64,000 nucleotides of DNA from Edaphochlamys debaryana (GCA_016858145.1 JAEHOE010000090.1:62001-126000), one strand, 5' to 3'. Shown: positions 41,407 to 63,841, counted from the first letter of the stretch. Program-made: numbers and translations. The notes: generated from the letters alone by a model not told the origin.

Positions 41407-44400
41407 TTAGGCCGCCGCCCCGCGAGACAGGCTCAGCGCCAGGTGCCAGTCCGTGTGCTCCAGCCAGGCCGGCCCTGGGGCCACCTGCGCACCGCACTCG
41501 GGGCACCTGCGGTCCCCTCCCGCGCCTCCCGACGACACCAAACCTTCACCAGCACCTTTCACGCGCAGTGCCGCCGCTGCTGGCTCGCCCGTCCGTGCCC
41601 CTGCTGTGCGAGCTGTATGCCCTTCCAAACCCCGGGCCGCCGGGCGGCTTCCCCCAGAGTGCCAGCCTGCCAGGCTTGTCCGAACCGGCACAGCCCCTGC
41701 TGGTGCACCGGTCTCTGCCGGGGCCGCCGCAGTCCCGGTCTGGCCACCCGACCTGCTGGCCCACAGCCTCTCCAGCGGCCCGGCCGCAGGAGCGCCCGCC
41801 GCTGCTGCCTTTGCGCCGCCGCTCCGCTGGGCCTTGGGAGCCTTGGTAGCCCTGCTGGAGCCCATGGCACCAGCGGAGCTTCCGCCCCGGGTGCCGCCCT
41901 CCGCTGCTGCTTGCGGTCGCTGCTGCTGTTGTGGCTGCAGCGGCGGCGGCGCTGGCGGCGGCGGTGCCGTGCTGCCCCGCAGGTTGTCGCACGCTTCGCA
42001 GCGTAGCAACTGCCGGCGGTTGCCGGAGTATGTGCAGATACGGCACGTCCACGTGGTGGCGGTGGTTACGGTGGTGGCGCTTGCAGGTGACGGTCCGGCG
42101 GTTGCTGCTGCGGCCGCAGAGTTTCGCGGGTCCTGGCCTCTGTGTGGGCCCCTGCTGGCGGCGGCAGGCCGACTGCCACCAGCGTCAGCGCCCTCATTCG
42201 GTCCAGAGCCAACCGTGGGTTCGCCTGTCGACGGCAGCGGCGGCGGCGGCGGCGCAGGCAGCGTGCTGCCCCGCAGGCTGTCGCAGGCCAGGCATCGCAG
42301 CATCTGCCGTCGGTTGCCTTTAAAGGTGCAGAGGAGGCAGGCCCAATGACCGTTCGAGGCGCACGCGACGGCGGCGAAACCATTGGGTGGCCCCCCGGCG
42401 GCGGCGGCAGGGTCGGGCGCCGGCGTTTCACTGGCAGCGGCGGCGACACTTCCCGACTGAGCGGCAGCCTGCTGGCACAACGGCGGCGGCGGCGGCAGCG
42501 AGTGCCCGTGGCCAGCGGTGCCAGGGGCGCCGCCGCCTGCGGCGGCACACGCGGGGCCCAAGCGGGCCCGCTTGGGCGGCGCTGGGCCCGTCTCGTCGCA
42601 GGGCAGCAGACCGCACAACGCGTCCCCCGACGCGGCGGTGTCTGCTGCGCCGCCGCCAGGGCCCTCCCACGGCGGCAGAAGCGGCTCTCCGTCTTCCAGC
42701 ATGACGCAGTCCTCGTCATCGTCCGACGCGCCGCCGCCCCCGTCGTACACCTCGTACGGCATGCCCAGATGCTCTTCCAGATCGTCATCCTCGTTGTCCT
42801 CGTCGTGCGCGAACGGCTCGTCAGCTCCGTAGGCGTGCACACCCCGGGGCGTTCCAGGGACCGAGCTTGGCTCTGCCTTGGACCCACCACCCGCCGCGCC
42901 TCCGGCTGTTAAGCCCGGAGGTACCGCGAAGCTGCCATCCGCTAGCCGAAGCGCCCTACTGCTGTGACCCGATGTCTTGTCCTCATTACGGCCCTGCGCC
43001 CCACGGGAGGCTGTGCGTGACGCCAAGGGCGGGGGGCTCGAGCCCGGCTCCGTCGTCCGATGAGCGCCCGCCACCCGACTCGAAGGGCGGCCGCCGCCTC
43101 CGGCGCCGCCAGCCGAAATGGCGCGTCCCGCGGCTGCTGCTGATGAGGACGCCGGTGCAAACCCGCCATTGACCGCTGCCCCGGTTGCAGAGTCGCCCGG
43201 ATCGGGGGTGGTTGTAGGCCCGGCGCCGGTTCCCGCCCCGGCGGCTGGGGGCGCGGAGCCGGGCCCTTGCGGCCGCAGCCCCAGCAGGCGCGCGAGGGGG
43301 CTGCGGGAGGCTGCGTGGACCTGGGGCGGGCGCGGAGGTGGGCATGGCAGTCAGGGCATGGAGGCAAAGCATTTGGAAAGCTCACGAACCGGAGTACCAG
43401 TCATTGCGCCCCGACACGCCTCTGGTATTACAGTACACGCCAAGCCCAACCCATTAACTCCGCCCCCACCTATAGAATTGCACGTCGAGTCCCACAGCAT
43501 GCACCGCACGCTCCTCACCTTCCTGAGCCCCGCCATGCGCACGCCCATAAGGCGCAGCTCCAGCGGCTGCTCCGCGCGCAGCAGGCGCAGCACGGGCGGC
43601 AGCATGTCGGGCGCAGCACGCACGTGCCGCGGCAGCGTCACGGAGCGCGTGCGGACCTGGGGACAGGGCAGGCAGCAGGGAGATGGTACTGGTGAGGCCT
43701 TTAGGCATGCACGTGGGCAAACGCGGTTTTGCGATGCCTGAAGAAGTTAATTAGGATCGGCTGGGAGGGGGTTCGCGGTCAGGCGACGCCCGAAAGCACT
43801 TCAGGCCCAAGTAGCTGTCAACAGCGCCCGCAGCCAGGATGCGCCGCGATTCATGCCCCAGCCAGCTCCAGCGCCCCTTTCGTGCGCACCTCCAGGTCAG
43901 CCCCTATTTAGAGACCTACCTCGAAGTTGGTGAGCTTGAGTTTGAGTGTCAGGTTGCGGCCCTCGATCTCCTCCGACGCCATGTCAGCGGCCAGGGACTC
44001 GACCAGCTGTGATGGCGAAGTGGAAAGGCAAGGTGGGAAGTGGACGGATTGTAACCACGGAGCTGCGGCAATGATGTAAGGCAGTGCTGGCAGCGCCTGT
44101 GCCCTCTTGCCCAGCAGCCACATTCTCCATCCTGGCCGCGTTCCAACCTTCTCCTCCCCTCATAACACTCGGTCAACCCCACCCACCTGCCCCACCGACA
44201 GCTCATAACCCAGACTACCCAGATCCACCCCCGTCCGGCGCCCCTTCCTTCCCCTCCTGCTGTGCCAACACTTTCAACGCACCGCATCAACTACGCCCTT
44301 ACACCCCCTCTTCCCAGCTCAGCCATCTCACACCGACACCGTTTTGCTTCACACGTTGAGCCCCACCCACCTGCCCCGCCAGCGCCTCCTGCTCCCCCGG

Positions 44401-47400
44401 TGCCCGCATGGCCCTGAACGTGCGCTCACAGCTGATGCCCTTGCGCCCCGGCTCAACGGCCCGGTCGGTCTGGGTGAGGGGCACGGTAAAGAAAGAGGGT
44501 AACAAGATCTTAAATATACCGGTGACTTAGATAAGCCCCATGTAGAAAACCCTTGCGCCGCCCCCGGCTCCACGGCCCAGTCGGTCTGGGGAAGGGTTTG
44601 AGAGAGAGAGAAGCGCGAAGCAGGAGTGCGAGAGGAATGGTGAGGACCGATGGATCTAGGCAGCTGCTGGGCATCTCCGCCTTAATTGGCCACGGAATCC
44701 CCGTCAGAAGACCCTGCAGCTAGCGTGCCAGCCCCTGCGACCTCCAATCCCCACACCAGCCCACACCAGCCCACACCAAACCACACCAAACCACACCAGC
44801 CCTTTGTGGACCGACCTTGGGCGCGTGCCGCGTGGCCCCCAGGCCCAGGCCCGCCTCCAGGAAGAACCCTAGCGCCGCCTCGGAGAACAGCAGGCCCAGG
44901 CGGGCCCGCTGAGGGCCCAACAGCTGCCCGCACGTGGCAATGCCCAGGGCGCCCTTGAGGACCTGACGGGGCGGGGACCAGGGGGGAGGTGAGGGTTTTG
45001 AGGTAGGGGAGAGACACACCGGCGCGAGCGGGATGATACTGAAATCAAGGTGCCAGGAAAAGCTTTTGGAGGTTGGCCGGAGAGAGCGAGGCCCAGCCGG
45101 GCCCACCCCGGGTCCACGCACCTGCTCCGTGACCTTTCCGATGCACGGCACCTTGCGGGTCTGAGAGGACGGGGACGGGTGGGTGGTGGTGGCGGCTTGG
45201 GCACAGTGACGGTCACTTGTGGCGTGCCATCTTGCCCGTGCCATCTTGCCGGCGGTTCCCCTTCCCCTGCCTCTCCCTCCTCCACCACCACCCCTATCCC
45301 TGAACCCTTCAGCTCCCATCTCAACCCATATCGCCGCTCTCCCCGCCTCCGTCCGCCTCCACCACGCACCCTACACGGCTCTCCCTCTCCCTCCACCACC
45401 ACTACCAACTCCGCCCACCCCACCGGCAGGGTGTCCACGAAGCGCATCACGGCCTCCCGGCTGGACGGCAGCACGTAGTGGCCGTCGGGCTTGTTGATGT
45501 CGGAGCAGATCTGCAACAAGGGCGCGGGATGCATGGTTAAGCCCCCACGCCTCTTTTAGAAGGTGTATGGCCATTGCTATCAACCACGCCTCTTTTAGAA
45601 GGTGTATGGCCATTGCTATCAACCACGCCTCTTTCAGAAGGTGTATGGCCATTGCTATCAACCTACACCACGTGCAACACTCCTGGGCTTGTTGATGTCT
45701 ACCGGGCCGAGGGTGTCAACGGCACGCCTGCATGCGGCCCACAGCTAGGCGTCAACGGCAACCCCTTCGTCACCACCATGCAGCCCCTCTTTGCCCTCAT
45801 TCGCCCCCTTGGCCTGCAATTTTAACCCGCCCCAGCACCTCTGCTCAACAGCCCCTCCACCCTTCTCCGCACCTTGGCCAGGGTCTTGTTGGGTGCCACC
45901 CCGCAGGAGCACGTGAGGCCGCCGCACGACTCCCGCACGCGGCGGCGCAGCTCCGCGGCCGCCTGGGGGTGGGAGGGTGGGAAGGAGTGTGAAGGAAGGG
46001 AGGGCGACCGGGAAGGAGGCGTCTAAGAAGCGCGGAAGGATGCGGAATCAGGGGCGCCGCTTGAGGGCTGGCAGCTTACTACAGGCCCTTTGCAGACACC
46101 CACGCTCGTTTGGGCTTCCCCCCTGCTGACCGGGACCCAAGATGAGTAAAAAGTGGGATCTCGATATCGACTCAACATATCTTCATCCTTGAACAATCCC
46201 GCACCTCTTCCGGCGTCATGCCGTGGGCGGCGCAGAAGTCGGTGACGTCTAGGTAGGCCTCGTCCAGACCTGACAGGGGGGGGCAAGGGAGGCAAGGGAG
46301 GCACAGGCTTGAAAGGCAATCATTCATGTCATCCATGCCATTCAATGATGTCTGCCTAGGAGTGGTAGATACAACAACTGACAATGCTGTGCACTGTGCA
46401 ACTTTCGCGTCCCCGGCCCCACCCCACTGCACCCACCCCCGCTCTCGAAGTCCGGGTCAAGCTGCCGGAACACGGCCCGCACGCCCTCCGCGGCGGCCGT
46501 GTACTTGGCAAAGTCCAGCGGCACGAACACGAGCTGCGGGGGGGGGGGGGCCGGAAGGGACGGGAGATTGAAGGGAGGAGGAGGGGGGGGAGGACAAGGG
46601 AGCGAGAGGACTGGGCTCAGGGAGGGAAAGACGCGGGTTGTTCGTGAGCGCGGGGGCGATGGTTCGGCGGGGGTTAGGGGCGGGTGACAGGGCGAAGCCC
46701 AAACTGCTGTATATCAAGGAACGGGGCCGGGGCCCCCTCCACTTCCGGTTCGGCATTATCCGGATCAGCCCGTTCGGCATTATCCGGATCAGCCGGTTCG
46801 GCGTCATGTACAATCAGACTCTCGACACAGCCGGTCGCACGCACCTGCGGGCACAGCTTCTTTGCGATGAAGCCCGGCATGGCCGAGCGGACGCCGTACT
46901 TGCGCGCCACGTAGTTTGCCGTACTGATCATGCCCTGTACGTACGGGGAGGAGCACGAAGGGGAGGCACGAGGTTAGCACACAGCACACCATGGACAGCC
47001 ACTATAATTGATTGATGTTGTCGTGTGCCCAGCGCCAGCCGCCAAACCAGACCTGTGCAACCCTAGCGCACGGGCGCCCCCAGCCAACCCCAAGCGACCC
47101 CCCGCCCGCTCGCCCCCACTCACGATGCCGCCGACGGCCATGGGCTGAGTCTTCTGCCGGGCCCGGGCGTGGCGTGCGGGCGAATGGGCCAGAGGGGAGG
47201 GGCCTCACACCGCAACTACAGGGGCCTAGCTAGCAGCGTTCCATCTTCTTGAGCTGTGTCGGTTGAGCCCGCACAGGCCGCACAAGCTTAGAACGCTCCG
47301 CCTTTGCCCTGTCATCCCCCCCTGCAACCACCCGCCTACTGCAGCCCCCACCTCAGGCAGCAACCCTCTACCCCTTCTACCGCAGCCCTCCCCTGCTGCG

Positions 47401-48777
47401 CCCCCACCCACCCACCCACCCACCAGCTCGGGTCGCTCCGCCTCGTGCACCGCCGCGTAGAAGCTGGGGCCAGCGGGCGGAGGGGTGCAGCGGAAAGGTG
47501 AGATGCATATCACCAAGCAAAGCCCTTGCCCCCGGTCTTTACCCCCGACACTACCAGACGTGAAAGCCCGTACGTCCCCCTCAACCTCTCCTCGCCACGA
47601 CGCCCCTCCCCTGCGGTCGGCGTGCACCGTGCTTCAACGGGCTCTCAACATGACGCCCCCCCCCCAACGACCTGCCCCCCGCCCTCCTCCCCCAATCCCA
47701 GCCCCACCAGTCCATGTCGGCATGCAGCCAGAGCCGGCTCAGGTCTCGGCCCGCCTCCAGCGCCGCTACCCGCTCGTCTATGGACCTGCGGACGGGGACA
47801 CGAGGGTGAAGGGCTAAAACATGCATGGGGAAGGCGGGACGGAGGACGAACGATGATGGGTCACAAAGAAGGCGCCCGCCCGCTCCCCGCCCTCCCGGGA
47901 CGCCCCTCACCGGCCGGCTGCCGCCAGCTCCGCCGGCCCCAGCCCCGCCGACCGCTCCCTGAGTCGCTCGATGCGGGCCGCAGTGGCGGCCTGCTTGCGC
48001 TGCTCGTTGCGGAAATGGGCCGAGTCCTGTTTGTTTGGGGGCAGAGGTGGAGGAGGGGCGGGGCAGGAAGCTGTGTGTTGCAGATGTAAGGATGCCCGCG
48101 GCTTGGGGGGGAAGGAAAGCTGCTTGAGCTGCTTTTTGACCCGGCTCGGCCCGGCCTGCATGAGGTGCTCCGCCCCTTGCTTGTGGTGCCCCGCCCCACG
48201 TGCCTTGCTCATCTCGTACACGATCCTGCGTACGACAGTAGGGGGAAGGCGGAGGATCACCAATCATTGGCAGTGTGAACATGACTTGAGCCTGACCACG
48301 AGCTCCCTGCTTTCCCTCGTCCCCCAACACCAACCCATCCCCAGACCCCCCACCGGTCCCGACCCCCCCCGTAGACACACCTCTGCACCTTCTCCTTGTC
48401 TACCCCCTCCATGCCCGCCTTGGCGTTGGTGAACACCGTTTGGTAGTCCTGGACAGGACTCGGGGAGAGGCGTTGGGTCAGCGGGGTTCTCTGGGGCTTG
48501 GCATCACCCAAGGTACTCGACCCCAGCAGCACAGGTCCCCAAAGCCCCCTTCAATTCGCCCATATATGCCGCGCGCCCGCAACCAGCGGCCCGCAACCAG
48601 GCCTGGGCAACAGCTCAACCATACTTTGTCCCTGGAGAGTATATCCGAGGTGCGCACGCAGACGCCTGTACATCAGCCCACCTGCCACGGTGCCGGGTTG
48701 GGACTCGGGTCGGGGGCGCCAGATGGGGATGGAGGGGGCGCCTCGGCTGGGCGCCAAGAGGCACCCGCTTGCGCCAT
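41407..48777 (-). CDS. POLK: DNA polymerase kappa (Y family) with RanBP2 and UBZ zinc fingers
   Basis: Error-prone translesion polymerase of the DinB type, nuclear. Eighteen exons inferred, high to low: 48777-48682, 48448-48381, 48225-48204, 48026-47911, 47785-47708, 47463-47424, 47153-47124, 46934-46845, 46533-46437, 46269-46205, 45962-45873, 45510-45424, 45160-45122, 44962-44816, 44469-44371, 44006-43920, 43656-43519, 43320-41407; 1100 codons. Motifs in order: FTNAKAGMEGVDKEKV (kappa N-clasp), ADMDCFYAAVHEAERPEL (catalytic Asp, steric-gate Tyr), ARKYGVRSAMPGFIAKKLCP, LDEAYLDV (catalytic Asp-Glu), CSCGVAPNKTLAK, CSDINKPDGHYVLPS, RKVPCIGKVTEQV, RKGISCERTFRAM, LRLMGVRMAGL. The Ser before LDE is Gly here. 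The last exon adds two RanBP2-type fingers (WACLLC...CLAC and WTCRIC...CEAC) and a final CPECG...EHTDWHLAL finger like the UBZ3 of Pol eta. Intron 3 appears to use a GC donor. Every junction keeps frame. Confidence 0.93.
44560..44600 (-). repeat. Partial duplicate of POLK exon 15 inside the intron
   Basis: The minus strand reads CCCAGACCGACTGGGCCGTG then GAGCCGGGG, close to the acceptor and first codons of exon 15 at 44469-44440. It lacks a continued frame and is likely a decoy or remnant. Confidence 0.6.
44750..44802. repeat. Imperfect 10-bp tandem repeat CCACACCAGC/CCACACCAAA
   Basis: Five or six consecutive decamers, all beginning CCACACCA, lie in the POLK intron next to exon 14. Confidence 0.85.
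45546..45664. repeat. 39-bp tandem repeat, three copies, in a POLK intron
   Basis: Units start CACGCCTCTTTTAGAAGG at 45546, 45585 and 45624 and are nearly identical (one T/C change in the third). Confidence 0.9.
46748..46806. repeat. 24-bp tandem repeat in a POLK intron
   Basis: GTTCGGCATTATCCGGATCA occurs twice in a row with a third partial copy (GTTCGGCGTCATG). Confidence 0.85.
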
Positions 48778-50132
48778 GCTGCTCCTGACCTCCAAACAAT
48801 GCTCGCCACCAGCAGCAGCTCGCGTGTCACGACGCGGGACCGCTCGCTAGGCCACTCGTGCTGTGCGCGCCATGGCCCCGATACATCAATGCATCGCTTC
48901 AAAACTCTAAATACACTTCATCACGCGATAAGATACTATCGGTAGCGTTGGGAAACACAGCTGCTGCAAAACTCGCTCAAAATCCTTGGCGGTGTCGTCG
49001 CCGTTTACAGCTTATCGCTCCATCAATGAATCAGTTAGTATTGCAACAAGAGGCATGATGCTGTGTATGGGCTGGCTCGTGGCGCCGTGCTCATACACCT
49101 CGCGCCTCATGCCCTCCCCCGCCCATCCCCCCGGTGCATTGCGTGACTCTCCTGCATGTCTCCCCGCCATCTTCTTGACCGAGGCCGGCTACAGGGACCC
49201 GCCTTCACCGGGAACTGTGTGCACCGGCCACCGACGGGGCAGGGCCCGGCCTGACCCGGAGTCCCTGAACCTTCCCTTTCCTTCGCCAACGAATGGCCCC
49301 CACCGGTCTTCTCGGCTGAGCCCTGAGAGAGAGAGACCCCTAAGACTCCCGACTGGCAACCTTTGGGCCGCCGGCAAGACAAGGTTCTTCGCACTTCCAG
49401 CCACAGATATGCTTAAATGCCGTACGCCCACAGCCAAGCGACCGTACACTTTTCCGTATCCCGCTGCCCACCGCCTGGACCCCGTTCCACGCTTTGCCAC
49501 CTCCACGGCTCCTCCCCAGCTTGCATTCACGTTCGCCCCTTCACACGCACAGCTCTTCTTCCGCTCGGTTGGCGGGCACTGCCCCCCCCCGCGCGATTCA
49601 TGCGCACGCAGAGCATGTCAGGCGGCCCACGCCCCGCTCGCCACGTCCCTCAAAACCTGCAAGGGTACCCGTACTTGACCGCTCACGGGTCGCACCCAAC
49701 CTGCGGCGCCCCACGCTCTGCCGCTCATCCTTGCGCTCATCAGGCACTCGCCCTTCCTCAGCCCCCAGCCCCCGGCCACCACCTCTGCCGACCTTGCCAG
49801 GCGCAGGGCCCCAGATTGCTAGCCGAAGTCACTGCGCGTGGCCGAGGGCTATGCCTGTGAGCGACAGCTACCGCCAGTTCCTCCCCCGCCCTCCCCGCCC
49901 CCCGCACTTCCGGCACCGCCGCTGTCTGAGCCCCCTCCGTCGCCCGAACAGCCGCCGGCCTCAGCCGCGTCCGGTTCCCCCTTTGCATCTGCCTGCTGGG
50001 GAGAGGAGGAAGGCGAAGGGACAAAAGCCACAAGAGCATTTGTTTCTTGCACCTGGTCTGCACCCTCGGGGCCACCAGCTCCCCTCGCCACACCTCCACT
50101 CCTCGCTTGGCTCAAGCCAGCTGCTCCGGGGG
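48778..50132. other. Spacer: POLK 5' region and GH99 3' UTR
   Basis: No gene recognised. Plus-strand frames at 48986-49678 and 49494-50438 are proline/arginine-rich and the latter overlaps GH99 exon 14 antisense, so both are judged shadows. TTACA at 49005-49009 is TGTAA on the minus strand but is over 1.1 kb from the GH99 stop. Confidence 0.45.
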
Positions 50133-53100
50133 CTACGGACGCCGCACCTTGGCAGGAGGGTCCAGGATCTCCCAGCGCTTGGCGAGTTTCGCGGCGTACT
50201 GCTTAGTCAGCTGCATGTATCGGAAGGGCCCGTGCGGCTCGTACGACAGGTAAGAGCACTCGTGCCGTGCCTGGGGAAGAGGAGGAAGGACGAGGGCAAC
50301 CAGGGGGGTGAGAAAGAAGAAGGGCCGGCGCATGGGTTATGGACGGGCTACTGCCTCCCCGGAAAGGAATTCAGCCTCGAACCGTGGACGGTGGGGAAGG
50401 GGTTCTGTTTGGTCGGCTCTCCCAAGCAGACGCGCTGAGCTGATGTCCCAATGACTGTGCTCCATGGCAACAATCGCACGCCCCAGCCGCGCCAGAGCGG
50501 CCCGCCGGACCCGTGACAAATCCCTGCCGCCCCTAGCCGGCCCCTTCAGGCCTCGCCGCGCCCTCACCTGTCGGGGCACCGCGGGCTCGATCTGTGTGCC
50601 CTCGCCCCACTCGTTGTACGAGGTGATGGACACCATCTGGGTCGGATGGGAAGGAGCGCCGGTAAGCCGGCATCAGGTGAGCTCGTCAGGGTTTAGGCGA
50701 CGGGTTTAGGGTCGAAAGCCTTTGGTCGCCCCTCTCCTCGAAAGAGGAGCGACTGGCTGGGAAGAGTGGGCACACGTGTCAGGTGTGCTTTGCACCGCGG
50801 TGAGCCCCTCGTGTCCTTCCCAGGGGCCCTTGCATCCCGTCCTTTCGACTTCCCTTCAACTATACATTCGTCAGCAGCTCCCCGCCCCTTCCCTTCCCAC
50901 CTGTGCTGCTACAGCCACTGCCGCGTCCCACGCCCGCTCGTAACGCCCGCCGCTCTCCCGGTCCCGCGTGGCGCCCGTGTTCCAGGGCCGGATCTTGGAA
51001 TCTGTCCGCCGGTTGGTGGTTGGTGGTTAGCCATCAGCAGTTGGGATGGCAGCCTAATCGGGTCAAGCGGCGGCTCGACGCACCTGTGTAGCCCGGACCA
51101 ATGCTGGGTACAAACATGAGACCGTTGTCCACAGACCACCTGGGAACGGGCGGGAAGGATGTGGGGGGCATGGCATTCGTTCAAAATCGAAACCCAAACC
51201 ACGGATGTCTTCCCGCGAGCTTCACAACCGAAACTAGGCACGCCTTGCCATGTAGCGGGGGTGCTGGCTAGCAGAGATGGCAGTGCGCGCTGCACCCCAC
51301 CCCAAAAGCCCCCTCGCAACAGTCGGGAGACAGCCAGTGGATACATGTGAGGCAGACCGTGTGGTGGCAGGCCCTCACTTTTGCATGGCGGGCCAGTTGG
51401 TGGGGTTGGACGCATACGAGGTGGCTTCGGAGGCGAAGTAGGTGTAGGCGCCCTCGAAGCCTGGGCGGTGGTGTTGGGGTGTGTGTGTGGGTGAAGGTGA
51501 GGAGGGCGCACACCCGAAGCGACGCCCGCTGTCCCGCGCGCACCCCTCCTGCGACACCCCCCTGTCCGTTCTACGTCCGGCCTTGCTCACCCCCTGCCTT
51601 GATGTTCTTCTCCCCGTCGTCCCGGTCCAGCCACAGACCCAGGAAGTAGCCTAACGGAGGGAGAGGGGGAGCAGGGTGAGGTTCGGGCGCGGGAGGGCGG
51701 CACGGACCCCAGTAAGCGACTCAAACCAGACGCCGCAAACAGAAGGGCTACTGGCAGGGCGCGTTGTGGGGCGTGGGTGCACATCCGCCTCTTGAAACAG
51801 ACCCCCCAGGACCCTGCACCCCCCGGTTCCGGTCAGCAGAGCCTTCAGAAACCTCGACTTCGCGTCCCCGTCCCCGCCTCACCATCCAGCTCGGTGCCCC
51901 GCACCGAGATGGACCCCTCGGGCCGCAGGAGCTCCGCCCAGTCGGACGCCGGGAGCCTACATGGAAGGAGGAAATGGAGATGGGTGGCAAGGGGCAAGCG
52001 TGAGGCACGCTAGGAGCGCATACAGGGATTGCGACGGTGCCCCTAACTGTCGCCCCCCGTCCGCCTGAACTCGAGAAGTTGGTCTCTATAAATGCAGTCT
52101 CCGAGTGCGTCCGCGCCATGAGTGTCGAAGTGCCGTACGGACCTGTAGCTGTCGTACACGTAATAGCAGGGGCGCTCGTTGATCCGGAGGATGGCTTTGG
52201 AGTCTGATGAGGGCACACCATGGGTAGGCATCCCGGTACAGGATCACAGGTTGGTAGGAAACACATCAACGTCGATGCGAGTGGCCGCCCGCCTAGCACA
52301 GCCGATCCACGTACGGCAGCCATGCACATGACGCACCCTTGTACTTCTCGACCAGATACGCAAGGTCCTCCCGTACAGTCTCTTTGGTGCGTCCTGGGGG
52401 ATTAGGACGCAGGTGTCAGGCAGGAGCTGCACTGCACGTCCAACAATCGCTGGGGGTTTGCACACGGCAGTAGTAAATGTTGCACGGCAGGGCTTGCGTA
52501 CTGCAACGTCGTACGCCTGAACCCTGACACCCACCCTCGTACGGCTCCATGTGAATGGCCACTCGTACGGGACTATCCATGGCCTCGATCTCCCGTACCA
52601 CCTGCAGATCAAAATCAGGGGTGGTCGAGCAGGTGGCGGAGTCGCCGGCATCTTGGGGATCCCAGGCCCCTCTTTCCCGGTTGCCCCCACGGACTCAAAT
52701 CTAGGGGCCATACCCGCGCTAGGCCTTTATGCTACTGTTTCCTGTCGGGATCCTGAACGCACCTGTGCCACACGCTCATCCGTGTTTACGAGCTGCGTGT
52801 CATGGGAGCCCGCCCGCCACGGAGGGCCCCACCAGGAAGCGACCTGGGGGCCAGAGGAGGAGCGCGGAGGTAGGGCAGTGGAGGATTTCGAGGCGCGCAT
52901 AAGCGAGCCCGCGCCAGATCCATCGCCCCCTGCACGACCCCCCCTCCCCCCGCAGCCCTTAGGCCCCACTCATTATGCCCCAGCCTGGGTACCCTGCAAT
53001 GCCCTTGCACCTGCACCCCCGCTCCACAAGGGGCCAAGCGTGCTGGCCCCAGCTCCCACCGCCGCATAGCCCTCGCCGCATCACGCCCAAGCCCCAAAGA

Positions 53101-53930
53101 AGGAACACGCACGCACCAGCACGCCTATCCCGTGCTCGGTCATCTCCTCCAGGTGCTGCCGTACGAGCTCCGGGGAGGCTGACGAGTAGGGCCCTCGCAG
53201 GGGGTAGTAGGGGCAGTGCAGGCAGTCGGGCGGCTCGAAGCGCACGCCCTGTGGGTACTGCAGGTGCACCAGAGGGCGGAGAACGGGGCGCGGAGGAGGG
53301 AGACGATTCGAGGAGAAAAGACGAATTGCGGGCAGAACTTCATAGGGTATCCCTGGGGCTTGCGCTTGCGGGGTCCTGAGGAAGAAGCTCTTCTGACCCA
53401 CGCAGCCATACCCTGAGCAGGCTTTTCTACTTCTTTGCCTTACGTTCTTGGCCGTGTTGGGATCCCAGTGGGAGAGAACCTCGTGGTCCCAGTGCGCCCA
53501 CCTCCCTGTGCTGGGCTCTCCGTACCTGAGGGGGAGGGGGTGGAGGGGATAGGAGCGAGGTGCGCTCGGTGCCACGTGAACTCTGCAACGGTGCCCGCCA
53601 CCCACGGCCGGTATCCTGGGGTGCTTCAGACACAGGAGTGCCAGGCTACCAGGCTACCAGGCTACCAGGATCTAACAGAGGCAGGGGGGTGACCGGGGAC
53701 CCAAGAGCCGGGTGCCGGGTGCTCAGGACTGGGACCGATGGTGCGACGGGCGCGGGGGCCACGCGCACCATGTCCCGACGCGTGGGGTCCACCGAGCCCG
53801 ACCCCGTGCATCCTGGCCCTCACCAAAGATAGTAGAAGGCGTGCACCCTGTACAGCGGCGGAATGCCCGCGGCTGCCAAGCTCATGCTGGCGAGCAGCAA
53901 TATCGCCAGGGCTCCAGTAACGCCAGTCAT
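50133..53930 (-). CDS. GH99 endo-alpha-mannosidase-like protein
   Basis: Family GH99 enzymes (glycoprotein endo-alpha-1,2-mannosidase) cut mannose-linked disaccharides from N-glycans, normally in the Golgi. Fourteen exons inferred, high to low: 53930-53824, 53525-53444, 53257-53117, 52843-52763, 52601-52535, 52393-52337, 52203-52143, 51956-51883, 51650-51591, 51460-51379, 51139-51084, 51001-50901, 50636-50568, 50270-50133; 391 codons, all phases consistent. The start MTGVTGALAILLLASMSLAA is a signal peptide or anchor. Motifs: FYYLWYGEPSTGRWAHWDHE, YYPLRGPYSS, GVLVASWWGP, VAIHMEPYEGRTKETVREDL, CYYVYDSYR, SISVRGTELDGYFLGLWLD, GFEGAYTYFAS, MFVPSIGPGYT, SITSYNEWGEGTQIEPA and LSYEPHGPFRYMQLTKQY. 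The EWGEGTQIEPA segment belongs to the active-site region. Slightly shorter than animal MANEA proteins. It diverges from the RAD54B-like gene across about 345 bases. Confidence 0.9.
53640..53669. repeat. 9-bp repeat AGGCTACC(AG), three to four copies
   Basis: CCAGGCTACCAGGCTACCAG-type iteration within GH99 intron 1. Confidence 0.8.
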
Positions 53931-54275
53931 TTTGATCACTACTTAACGTTCACTATGGAATTCTAATTTAGGACAGGAGGGTTGAGTTCGCTCATTTTGA
54001 GCAAAACGCCGTGCGGCTTGCGCCCGCGGAGCCTGCTGAATGCCTGAAGCATGCACGACATTGACTACAACAAAGGGCTGAGCAAATCACAGGCAGTTGG
54101 CCCCTGCATGAGCCCGAGCTTGAACCCGACAGCGACAGCGACAGGTCTGAATCAAGCGGAAAACAAGGGCCCGCACGAGACGCTCAGGAAGTTCAACCCC
54201 CACCTTATATCGCTAGCTAGGACCACGGCCACAGCAACCTGAGGCGTGTCGGGCCCCGCGCCCGCATTCCCAACC
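53931..54275. promoter_or_regulatory. Divergent promoter between GH99-like and RAD54B-like genes
   Basis: 345 bases separate the two start codons. Next to the GH99 start the sequence is AT-richer (ACTTAACGTTCACTATGGAATTC), and next to the RAD54B start it includes CCTTATATCGC (about 54202), a possible TATA element. No factor site can be named. Confidence 0.4.

Positions 54276-63841
<9,566 letters not shown>

Noticed and set aside
40963..42006. 347-codon plus-strand ORF and others over 41.4-43.2 kb
   Set aside because: Antisense shadows of the POLK last exon, which has clear zinc-finger motifs on the minus strand.
49494..50438. 314-codon plus-strand ORF
   Set aside because: It is proline/arginine-rich and overlaps GH99 exon 14 antisense.
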